Assembly: GCA_018806915.1 (NCBI GenBank)
Contig: JAGKQI010000015.1
Location: 224,487 to 288,486 of the forward strand
Direction of reading: 5' to 3'
DNA length: 64,000 nt
Origin: Phytophthora colocasiae
Lineage: Eukaryota; Oomycota; Peronosporomycetes; Peronosporales; Peronosporaceae
Part shown: one piece after another, positions 1-9,697 of the stretch
Numbering within the stretch: position 1 is the stretch's first letter
Layout: each line of letters starts with the position of its first letter
Notes under the pieces: model-generated
Seen by the model: only the letters and a program-made list of their open reading frames with translations
Told to the model about the DNA's origin: nothing
The model's database searches: none
Translations under genes and position numbers: made by a program

Positions 1-530
1 GAGGTGATGACCCACTTCAGGACGGAGTATCGGGTGTACACAATCAGTTCGGACTGCTCAATCAGCGTCCGGAAGACCTGAAGTACTCTCAGGATCGCAA
101 TGACTTCCTTTTCCGCAATATGATAACGGATTTCGGAATCATTCAGGACGCGGCCAGTATACCGGACAGGGTGGATCACACCGTTGTATTCCTGACCGAG
201 GACAGCACATGCGGCCCATGCATTGGCATGCGGAATGATCACGAATGGTCGATTTTTATCAGGATGCCGAAGCAATGGGGTCGAGACGATCTTGTGCTTC
301 AGGATTCCAAATGCCTCCTTCGCCTGATCCAAATTCCTTCCCGCCCTGATCTGCCCATCCGAAAGTTCATAGAGAACAGCGGCAATAACCGGGAAGTCTT
401 CAATGAATTTGTGATAGTAGTTCAGGCTTCCGAGGAACGACTGCACCCCTTTCAGGGTTTCCGGAAACGGAAGATCCAAAACACCTTTTGCAATCTTCGG
501 GGTAGCTCGGATTCCTTCAGCACTGATTTC
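1..530 (-). pseudogene. Element A connection / first RNase H-like domain (partial)
   Basis: The translated minus strand matches the segment downstream of the reverse transcriptase in elements B and C, but no long frame survives here because of small indels (for example an extra T near 484-488 compared with element B). It runs off the window at position 1. As in the other copies, the residue aligned with the first catalytic Asp of RNase H is His (the PHANAW segment, near 215-240). Confidence 0.8.
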
Positions 531-539
531 GTGGGACAG

Positions 540-1500
540 GTACGGGATGGCTAGCTTTCCAAATTCACTCTTCGGGAGGCTCACCGAGATGTTCCAATAA
601 CGCAGTCTGAATAGTAGTGCATCCAGATCTTCACATAACTGATCCCAAGTCGGCGCGCCGTGAGCGATATCGTCGATATACGAACTGCGTCCCAGTACCG
701 GGTTCATCTGTGAAGGAGCTGGGATATTCCTCTGGAACACGGTCATTATATCTGAGAGAATTGGCACTTGGATTCCTGAAGGGGAACTTCCAGATTCTAA
801 ACTTCCAGAATCCAGATTTTCAGATGGGAGTCAACTTCAGAAAATCCAAGACTTCCTGATCCACTTCTGCTTCCTCTTCCGGGGATAGGCGCACAAAACC
901 CCCACAAGCAGTTATTGATTACTGCCTGATATACCAAAGGGGCGTTCTTTCAAACCGAATGGCATCCGGATCCACTGAAAGTGTCCAAATGGGCACACGA
1001 AAGCGGAGATCAGCTTGGCACGTTCAGACATCCTGATAGCCCAGAATCCACTGGCCATATCCAAACTCATGAACCACATTGCGCTTTCGAAGCCAATCAG
1101 GAGATCGTCAATCAGGGAAGCGGATAGTTGGATAACACAATAAATCCGTTTACCACGATAGTCAATACACATCCGGATGTCAACACCGTTCTTCTTCAGG
1201 ACAATAACAATCGGGGATGCCCATGGAGATTCCGAGTGCTCGATCAATCCAGTTTCCAAAAGCTTCTTCAGGAAGTTCGTACACTTTGACCGCTAAGTGA
1301 GGAGCGATAGAACGTGGGCGTTGCGCGACAGGTTTAGCCGTTCCAACATCCAGATCGCAAATCACACCTCTGGCGGGGCTGGAGCTGCATTTCCGTCGCC
1401 CAGAAAAATACTGTGATGCCGTTTCAGGATTCCTCGAAGCTTTCGCTCTTCTTCTGGAGTAGTCTTTCCGGATTCTCCCACATCTGCCTTCTCTCGATAT
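540..1500 (-). pseudogene. Element A reverse transcriptase (frameshifted)
   Basis: RNA-dependent DNA polymerase of the Ty3/Gypsy type. The catalytic YIDD box is encoded at 669-680. Upstream in protein order are the motif-A segment SLDMASGFWAIRM (near 1030-1070) and the N-terminal fingers segment with LLETGLIEHSESPWASP (about 1210-1265). Between motif B and YIDD there is the same roughly 55-60 residue insertion as in the other copies. The domain is split over at least three frames. One example is the C-run region near 895-905, which is longer here than in element C, where it reads as coding. It is either a decayed copy or a copy with consensus indels. Confidence 0.88.
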
Positions 1501-1686
1501 CACACTTCGGACTTAGCTCGTATACTTCCGGAAGCATGACGAGTTGATCCTTCAAGTGTGACAACATATCACTCCCTTCATGCACATACACAGCTGGTTC
1601 CAAGGCGAGCTCTTCCGCATTCAGATGCAGACACCTGACAAACTTCGTTTCCAACTTCAGGATGGCCTTCTTCACAACTTCCAGAT

Positions 1687-1778
1687 TAAATTGTCTTCCT
1701 GATGGATCCGTTCCAGAATCCTCTTCTGCGTCTAAATTGTCTTCCTGATGGATCCGTTCCAGAATCCTCTTCTGCGTC
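1687..1778. repeat. 46-bp perfect tandem duplication in the protease-RT linker (element A)
   Basis: Two identical 46-bp copies lie at 1687-1732 and 1733-1778. Because 46 is not a multiple of three, the duplication shifts the polyprotein frame. The same duplication is present in element B (17004-17095) but element C has one copy only, so C keeps the ancestral open frame here. Confidence 0.95.
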
Positions 1779-3225
1779 AGGCAAACCGTCTGGAATCTCG
1801 TCCCTTGGCACATTCTCATCCATGGAGATCGCATCAAACCACTCGTCACCGTCGGAATCCAGAAAACCATCGCCTTCTGGAACCTGTTGTCTTCCTGAAG
1901 TCTCATTCGAAATTCCCTCCCGATGTTCATTTACAGTCAATATGCTATCAGGATTCTGGAATTCCGAAACGGCGGCATCTGGAAGTGGGCTTTCACCTTT
2001 CTGGATGTCCTTCGGGGGATCTTGTAGTCGAACCATGCGGACTTCAGAACCACCCCTGGGAGGTCTCATCAAAAGTTTCTTGGGCCAGGGATATTCCGGC
2101 TTCTGGACACTTGGGGGTTGGGAAGCTTGGATCGCCTGAAGGTATCTCCGTTGACGTAATACTTCCTGATGAGAATTGGTGTTCTCGTATATCAGGACTT
2201 CCCATTCACGATACCTCCGGAGTCCAGGTCTGACGAACCTTCCAAATGGATAACATCCGTATTCCACAATCTGGGCGACCGGGGTGTTTGTGTCGATCCA
2301 AACATCCTTATCCGAAATATTTACCACCTTCACAGCGACCGCCCAGGACTTCGCCCCATATATCAGCTGCGTCACCCAGCGATCACCTCTGCCAGCCCAG
2401 ACCACTTCACGTTGCGGATTGCTCTGCCCGTAATTAATCCGGACGACAGCTTGTTCACCTGGTCCAAGTATCAGGGTTTCCGGACTCCGGACTTCCAAAC
2501 GTAATCCCTTCTTCTGCTGGTCGAAAGTTCTTCCGGAAAGCATAACGTTTTCTTCATCAGGAAGTTGGACCAGTCCTTCACGAATGCACAACCGCACTCC
2601 AGCAGAATACATAAAATCCATTCCAAGCAACACGTCAACACCTTCACCAATATTCGCCACCCAAAGTTCCAGAATGTAAACCACATTCAAACCCAGGGTA
2701 AGTTTCACTTCGGTTCGGGCAGTGATGATCGTCGGGACGCCTCCCAATCCGGATACCCGAAGCTGTTTTCCAAAAATCCAGCTTGAGTTTGAGTCTACGC
2801 GCAAAAATCCAAACTCAGCATGCTCACGGAAGCTCCGGAATCCAGAAGGATGTCTGTCCTGACATTGCTCACTGCACCATGCACCATCGCAACTCTCTTC
2901 GACGTCTCCGAACGGTGTTCTTCCCACCATCCGTAACTTTCACCAGGCTTCAATCTGGAATTCCATTGGAGTGTCATCCAGATTGTCAGGATTCCAATCA
3001 TCCGTCCTTCCGAAATCATTGTCATCCGGAAGTTTGGAATCTGGAAGGAGAAAGTCGACATCTTGAGTCACAGATATGCATTGATGGTTAACTTGTCGTT
3101 TCAACTCTGGACCAACGTACGCTAAGACACACAATTCTGGGGTTTCTTGAGCCCGGCGCGTTCTGGATCCCCATCCAGCGGGCTTCCTAGTTTAACGGTT
3201 GTTCCCTCAGAATCTGCATCTCCAT
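1779..3225 (-). pseudogene. Element A aspartic protease and linker to RT
   Basis: Retropepsin-type aspartic protease that would cleave the Gag-Pol polyprotein. The active-site DSGA is encoded at 2831-2842 inside an LLDSGASVSML context, followed by the VDVLLGMDF segment typical of the second half of the fold. In this copy the catalytic motif and the rest of the domain lie in different frames, because two A-runs (2772-2776 and 2803-2807) have one A more than in element B. The downstream 414-codon frame (1686-2930) covers the second half of the protease and the acidic linker before RT. Confidence 0.87.
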
Positions 3226-6200
3226 CCAGAAGTTTCTTCCGGATAGCAGTCGGTATATCCAAAGCTCCTTGTTGAACGAGACTCTTGAGATCCCGAAGGG
3301 CCTTCAGCTCTTCACAATGTCCATCGTGATACTTGTTGCAGAAATCACACTGACGCATCCGACAGAATCGCACAGGATGGCCCCTTCCGATGACAGCGTT
3401 CACACTCGATATCTGCCCAACAATCCTCCTTGACATGTCCGAAATTGGCGGCAGTTCTCACAGTATCTTGCACTGTAATTCGGATTCCGGAAACCTTGGC
3501 GTCTGGAGTCTTGATGCTCTGAAGATTGTTGGTCACCTTGGCGTCCTGAAGGGATCGGGGCTTCCAGCCTCCTCTTGAAGAATCTTGAAGACGGTATCTG
3601 AGAGATCATCCATGGTCGGGAATCCAGAATCTGGATCGCCAGACTTCGTAGACGCAGATGCTTTCGAGGCTTCCAGAGTCATCTTGCCTTCCTCATCCTG
3701 AAAACGGACGTGTCGGTCAGGATCTTCAGAGTCAGCGTCACTCTGAGCAGTTTATGCTCTTCCGGATCCGGAACGCTTTGGGCGAAACTTCTCACGAGGT
3801 AACGTTATCCACTCCGGAAATCCCGCTTCGGGAGGTGGAGTGTCGTAGTCGTCTTCCAAATTCAGTTCTTCATGTTGCTTCAGGACGTACTCGACATCTT
3901 CCAAACTCCGAAGGCGTTGACCTTGGAGGGTAGTCCAGAGTCTGGAATCCAGAAGCTTCTTGGTGCAGGCTTTCAGATGCTGCTCACGGAGCTTGGTCGA
4001 TCCGTCGATCCGGATACCGGCTTAATCAGCCACCTTGTTCAGGCGGTAATAGAAATCCAAAGGCGTCTCATGCTTCTTCTGAACCATCGTATAGTACCTT
4101 TCCGCATCCGAAGTCCTCGCCTTACAGTAGCGCTCCTTGAAAGCCTTCAGGAATCTTTTCCAGTTGCGACGGACCTTCGGATCCAGATTCGCTCTCCAGT
4201 TCCGGACGGCCGGAGACAACTTAAGCTTCATCTCGTAGATTTTCACGTTATCGGCCCAGCCACCCTGAACGGACATACTCTGGAAGCGTTCCAGCCAGCG
4301 CATCCGAGTGGCCAGCGCCGCCTTCTCATCGAAGTCTTCCAAAGTTCTTGCATTCACGAATGGCTTGAACATGTATGTCATCGTCCCTCCGGACTTGGTC
4401 GTCGTCACCACAGGGGTCTTGTCTTCGAACGAACTGCTATCCTAACTTCCGGAATCCGAAGAACTACTCGATTCGGAACTTGGATCCGAAGAACTTGGAT
4501 ATCCTGAAGGGGATTTCCTTCTGGAAGTTCCACCCTTCTCACGCTTGGACGTTGAACCCCGCTTCGACGATCCAGACTCCTTGGACGAACGCTTCTTCGA
4601 GCCATCCTCACCTGAACGCTTCCGGATACCCCGGCTCTCGCTTCCAGACGCCTCTCTCCTTCTGGATGTCGATTCCTTCTTCACCACGAGCGCCTGGGGT
4701 GTCGAGGACTTGGCCACTTGAGCCCTAGGGGTCTTGGATTCACGAGTGACCAGTTGGAGAGCTGCCTCAAGCTGTGCGGCAAAGGCTTCATCTGGATTCC
4801 CAACATCTGTTTTACGAGAACTCAGATGGGATGCACCTCGGGATGCGTTACTGGATACTGGGTACAGAGTCGGATGATAGGACGCACCTGATTCCTGAGA
4901 ATCATGATTACGCCCATCTGTCTCAGCTGCGACAGGAGTCTTGGCAGTCACCGATTTCAGGTCGCGAACTTGGGTGGCCAAAAACTTCTGGACAGCCCTC
5001 GCTGCTTCTCCTTCCTTCTTCCGCGCAGACTCCGAGGCTTCGAGTTCTTGCTGAAGCTCCTTCACCTTCGCGTCCTTGGAGGAGCTCGACTTGGCGGCGG
5101 AACCTCGAACTGCTTCCGGATGCCGCTTGTGAGATTGGTGTCCGGATGACCGAACCTCCAGATTCTTGAGTCAAGCGTGAATCCTCGTCCGAGACCAGAT
5201 CTGGGATCGCTTCCTTCTTCTGGAAGAGTCTTTGAAACTTGGAATCCAGAAGGCGTTCAAGCTTCGCATCCAGATCGCCTGACATCCTCTCCAGCGCAGA
5301 CCCTTGCTGATCTTCCATCCTGGCCATGACCTTCTGAAGTTGGAACATGGTGTTCAGGGCAACTTGCGTGGATCCAGAACTGGCGGACTTCGAAGAGCGC
5401 TCAGACCTTGCTGAAGTTTCTGGAACTTCACGATCCCAACTCCCAGACTTCTGAATGCCTCGTGATCGGGATGCGTCTACAGCCTGGGATTCCTGAAGCA
5501 TTTCTCGCCTCCTTGAAGATGACTTTGTACGCTTCTTCCTGGGCTTCTCGCGATTCAAGTCTGATCCCTGCGGGACGTCTTGATCTTCGGCTTCCGGGTT
5601 CCTGTGGGAAATCTCAAAAGCGATTCCAGAATCCATCGGCGCAGCACTTCCAGATCCCCGTGCGGTCATCGCCATCGGCCTGAAGGCGGAGAATGGCATA
5701 TGCGTTCCTGCACTTCTGCTCATCCCGAATCCAGAAGAATCCGAGGTGCTCTCTCTGGAAGTCCGAGTTCCGGAAGTCGCACTCGCCATTGACTCACTTG
5801 ATCCTCCGGAAGTCTCGAACATACTTGAGGTACGTGCCGAATTCGTCCTATCAGAAAGACTATGGTACGAAGACATGTGACTTCCGGATTCCAGATCCGC
5901 TTCCAGATTCCGGACTAGCGAAGATGGCATACAGACTGCAGGGATGAGGGCGACGACGACGGGATTGACGACGGCGGTGGCCGAGGCATCACACGTTGCA
6001 CTCGCTTCGGCCGGATTTCCTGATAGGTGGGTCCGCGAGGACTCCGAACCTTCCGGAATCCAGATGCCTTCAGTTGTCTAGTGAAGTCTCGTCCCAGCAG
6101 AGATACCTCGTAATCCGACATGAATACACCTTCACCCTGAAATTGGGCTTCCGGATGTACTTCTGACAAAGTCGTTCCCTTCCAGTTGCCATCAGGATCT

Positions 6201-7495
6201 GGGCGTACTCCTGAGCTCGCGTCACTAGTTGTCTCCATTCGATTATCTCCACGACCAATAGCTGCAACATTTCCCCAACAACTTGCCGAACCAGATCCGG
6301 GTGCACTTTGAAAACTCGCGTCCGGAACCATCCAGGCACCAAATTCACAAATCCAAATCCCGCTTCGAAAAGCATTGTCTGCAGGACTGCGATGCATTCA
6401 CGAGGCGAAAACTCCTCCGGCGGGATCATGGCACCCTGAAGATCTTGTGCCCTTCCAAATGACCGACGTTGAATCTGGAGTTCTGAAATCCAGGCGTCCG
6501 TCTGAGCCGGCATCAACATCCGGCGGTTCAGGTGTTCCGAAGTCATCAAGGCAGCCTGAATGAAACCTTCAGGATTCAGGTATAGTGGCGGGCCAATCAT
6601 ATCCGACATCAGGTGCGAAGCTCCTTTCGGAGTTGTCACGTTCCCAACGCCTCACTTGTTCAGCCACATATGCCTTCATCTGGATTCCGCTCATCTGGAC
6701 TTCCGGCGTCCCCGGCGGTGCTTCCGGAGATTCTTCCATTCTGGAATCCGGAAAACCAAACCTGGCAGCTTCTTGACGAGGCGCTTCTGGGGGCGCCGAG
6801 AACGGCGCCTCATCAGGATACAATGTTGGCATCCGGATTTCCGGAATCACTGGCGAAGACATGTTGGTATCCTCAAGCACAGTTTCTTCCTGAACCGGCG
6901 ACAACGGGCGAGCTTCCTGCTTGACTCGTGGCGACTCTTCTCGAACATCAGGTTCGGCATCTGGATTCGCACCTTCCGGAGGAGAGTCCTGAATTCTATC
7001 CTCCGTAGGGTCTTCGATCTCGACAGCATCATCTCTCGATGCTTCTCTTCCAGAATCTTCAGCATCACTTCCGACGACCTCAGACTCCTCACCAGCCGTG
7101 AACTCCTCCAGACCGGACTCGTTCTCGGCTTCCACATCCGGATCACCTTCCGATCCGGACTCTTCTGCATCCAGATCCGACATGGATCCAGATTCCTCCT
7201 GCTCAGGATCGTTGTCTCCTTCCGAAATCTCTTCCGAATCACTTCCATCCAGACTTGCGTGGTGCGCTTCCTGAACGGAGGATTCAGATTCTTCTTCCAG
7301 ATGATCCGACGACTCCTTCGCCTCTTGGGCAGCCCTTCGCTTCGCAGCGTTGGCCTGACGAGCTTTCTTCATGATAGTATCCAAATCCTCATGCTCTTCA
7401 GGCTGCTGCCCCTTCAACCGACGCGACGATCTGGATGCCATTCCGCTTCCAGAATCCGCGTCTCCTCCTCTGCGTGCGCTTTCACTTCCAACCAT
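3226..7495 (-). pseudogene. Element A Gag with CCHC knuckles
   Basis: Very long Gag, about 1,370 codons from the likely start to the knuckles. The likely start is the ATG at 7495 (MVGSES), with a second ATG at 7441 (MASRSS) conserved in all copies. The N-terminal quarter is strongly acidic (runs of Glu/Asp/Ser). The middle is Ser/Arg-rich low complexity with a short coiled-coil-like stretch (KELQQELEAS). The conserved retrotransposon Gag core is at about 4022-4411 (RMRWLERFQSMSVQGGW and FKERYCKARTSDAERYY) and is intact in this copy. Three Cys/His clusters lie at 3314-3462; the first two are CX2CX4HX4C. A one-base insertion near 3446 breaks the first knuckle here. Confidence 0.88.
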
Positions 7496-7586
7496 CACAA
7501 CTACGATCAGAAAGTTAGTTAGCACTCAGAACCCCTGAAACTAATCAAAAAATATATAAAAATAACTCGGTAAAACCCTTTCGGTA

Positions 7587-7608
7587 TCGAATCCAGGCAC
7601 GCGCACCA
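7587..7608 (-). other. Primer-binding site, element A
   Basis: On the minus strand this 22-nt site starts TGGTGCGCGTGCC, two bases after the LTR end. On the plus strand it ends in CACCA and contains TCGAATCC, the T-loop signature of a tRNA. The complementarity thus runs from the CCA end through the acceptor stem into the T-loop. The tRNA species cannot be named by eye. Confidence 0.85.
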
Positions 7609-7610
7609 GC

Positions 7611-9215
7611 TGTGACGAGGTGGGTGAACACTTTCCGGACTTTCTGAAAGAAAAACCCGGTCGCCCAGAACGTATAGCTGGTGGCCAGTCCGATTCTGGA
7701 AGGAAACTTCCAGATGACACTTGAGAACTGGGGTCAGTCTCTACCTTCCGGGATCCAAATGGGTATCCGGAAGGCGGAGTTGGCGTGTGACCTTGTGGTT
7801 ATCCTCCTTGGTGTCGTTTGTCTTCGAGTATCCGAAGGGTATTACCAGGTGAGTTACTTTCAGGTGTGATCAGATCCAAAGATCCAAAGTACCAAAAGTA
7901 CTTCCAAATGCAGTTGGTTTTCTGGAAGGCAAAAGACTATTAGCAGAGTCCTCTTCCAACAGTTAACCAATACAATACAGAGAGTTAATATGCAAAACAC
8001 GCAGCCGCTCTTATTCTTTGTGGCCCTCGAGCGGTGGGCACTCCCAATGCCAGTCGACGGGGTCTACTTCCGGAACACTGACTCAGTTCCGGGACCCTAA
8101 CAAGCGCACCACTTCCGGATAACCACTTGGTTTCCGGAAGACAATATCCAAGATCAGGATATCCAGATGCCTGTATATCCAAATATCCAAAATCCAAATG
8201 CAATCTAGACTAGGAATCCAGATGCAAACGTCCAATCACACAGTAGTTAATTCAATACAGTTCCAAGGCCAACTACTAACAACCTCCCAAAACGCAGTTA
8301 TAATATGAAATGTGAATCCGGAATCCGGATTCCAACTGGAAATATGAAATAGGAAGATCCCTTCCGGATGCGCCGCCGGATCACTTACCCAACTTGGTCT
8401 CGAACCTTTGGTGGAGAGTCCCGCGGCGCTGTACGCAGTCGACGCGGCCGTACGCTGGCTCAGCTTAACTCGAAGCCCTCTGACAAGAGGCTGGTCCGCA
8501 GTGCTTTGCAGTATCTTCCAGGAAAACCTTCCAGAAGACCACTTGCGCCCTTGGTGGCAAATTGAACTCTCTGTTATTTATATACAAGTCTTCTGCTAAA
8601 GCATTCTGCTAACATCTTGTTTTCACTATAGGAAGCGCACACTCATCAGGAGGCGCGTGTCTCTGGCGCGGAACCTCGAAGAATTCCCGGCTGGTGCCGA
8701 ACACATCCTGGTCGGTCGTCTTGGTCGGTCGGTCTTGACTTGGCTTGAGTATACCCTGAACCTCAATGTCCATACTGGGTACAAATCAGGCAGGGTCCGG
8801 ACGCCTTTGGTCATCTGGATTCCCGATCCTTGGAATCCGGAAGTCCTCAGTTCAGCACTGGAAGCATGTATCCGGAATACACTTGGTCTGTGTATGGGCG
8901 ACTGGATTCTTGAGCCCTTAGCCCCTGACTGGAATGGCATCCAGATTCCTGAAATCTGGATCTGGATTCCGGAAGTACGCACCAGGAATTCACTTGGGCA
9001 CCACATGGTGGACTTGATTCCTGAATAGTGGACTCCGATCGTGGTCGGGCATCCGGATTCTGAAAGTCCGGATTCCGGAAGTCCTAAAGCAATAAGGTGA
9101 AAATGTGTTCCACAGCTCAGTCCCAGGTACTCGATGCCTCAGCCAATCACCTCTCGACATATTGGGTGGCTCTGGGAGGCGGTGTCCAGATAGAAATTTT
9201 GAATCCACAGCTTCA
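7611..9215 (-). repeat. Full LTR shared by elements A (5' LTR) and B (3' LTR)
   Basis: A 1,605-bp LTR with TG...CA ends. The low end (TGTGACG) is two bases from the primer-binding site. The high end (CAGCTTCA) was fixed by comparison with the outer LTR of element C, where homology stops at the same bases. It is nearly identical to the LTRs at 25441-27042 and 40676-42269, which indicates recent activity or recent array expansion. It contains about 15 TCCGGA hexamers, including the 14-bp palindrome GGAATCCGGATTCC near 8318-8333. No protein is encoded; the short ORFs in it are not conserved in frame between LTR copies. Confidence 0.93.
8571..8585 (-). promoter_or_regulatory. Candidate TATA box of the LTR promoter
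   Basis: On the minus strand this reads GTATATAAATAACAG, a TATA-like element in the element's own orientation, near the centre of the LTR as expected for a U3/R boundary. The same sequence is in the other two full LTRs (near 26400-26413 and 41636-41650). No transcription start was measured. Confidence 0.5.
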
Positions 9216-9697
9216 CAAACCGTCCCTCTCGTCAGGAGCTGTCATTGAGGAATTTACCTCCGAGCTTGACAGGTCCTTATGAGACGAAGCGTGGGCAAGT
9301 CGTCCAGATCACCCGGATCACCGCAGACATCCAGATCACAATCCCGCAATTCACAACGGCACTTGTCGTCGAGTCGCGTTTCCGGATTCCATACATCCAA
9401 ATGCCCATCACGCAAATGTCGAACGGTCCGGTTTCAGGCGTCCCACACTGTATCCAGGTTCTACCCACCCGGGTCTCACGTATCCGGGTTCACCCTATCC
9501 GGGTTCAGGAAGTCCAAATCCACTACACTGGGTCACATTCCATCCATCAATTGGCTGACGTGGCTTCTCTTCTGCGTCCGGTCCCAAGCGCCCCGGTCCC
9601 AGCGCACGTCCAAACGGCAAGAATCATTCAGTCGGTCCACACACATTTCGCAATTTCAATGCTCCAGATCACCCAAGCGATTCCGCACGATCACATC
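9216..9697 (+). other. Spacer between LTR and antisense ORF, element B
   Basis: This stretch joins the LTR edge to the antisense ORF start. The first bases after the LTR (about 9221-9234) are pyrimidine-rich on the plus strand, so purine-rich on the element strand. They are a weak polypurine-tract candidate for plus-strand DNA priming. Near 9451-9506 there are three spaced copies of TATCCRGGTTC. The matching region of element C (27043-27522) differs by several indels, which argues against one conserved reading frame. An ATG at 9279 (MRRSVGKSS) opens a 174-codon frame that could alternatively be an N-terminal extension. Confidence 0.5.

Larger units (their letters stand above)
1..9215 (-). mobile_element. 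Element A: 5' part of a giant Ty3/Gypsy retrotransposon
   Basis: This is the leftmost copy of the array, read on the minus strand. Its 5' LTR is at 7611-9215, followed by the primer-binding site, Gag, protease, reverse transcriptase and the start of the connection domain. It is cut by the window start, so its second RNase H, integrase, antisense ORF and 3' LTR are not seen. Position 1 corresponds to about 15324 in element B and about 33150 in element C. Its LTR also serves as the 3' LTR of element B. Several reading-frame breaks are private to this copy, for example two A-runs of five (2772-2776 and 2803-2807) where element B has four. Confidence 0.93.

Noticed and set aside
6560..7522. 320-codon plus-strand ORF
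   Set aside because: It lies entirely opposite the acidic, Ser-rich Gag N terminus. It is very Arg/Phe-rich, as expected of a reverse-strand shadow of GA-rich coding DNA, and it is shortened in elements B and C.
8368..9028. Short ORFs inside the LTR
   Set aside because: They change length and frame between the three full LTRs through one-base indels and show no domain signal.
9245..9697. Upstream extension of the antisense ORF from a TTG codon
   Set aside because: It has no ATG, and indels between the two copies change its frame, while the frame from 9698 onward is shared.
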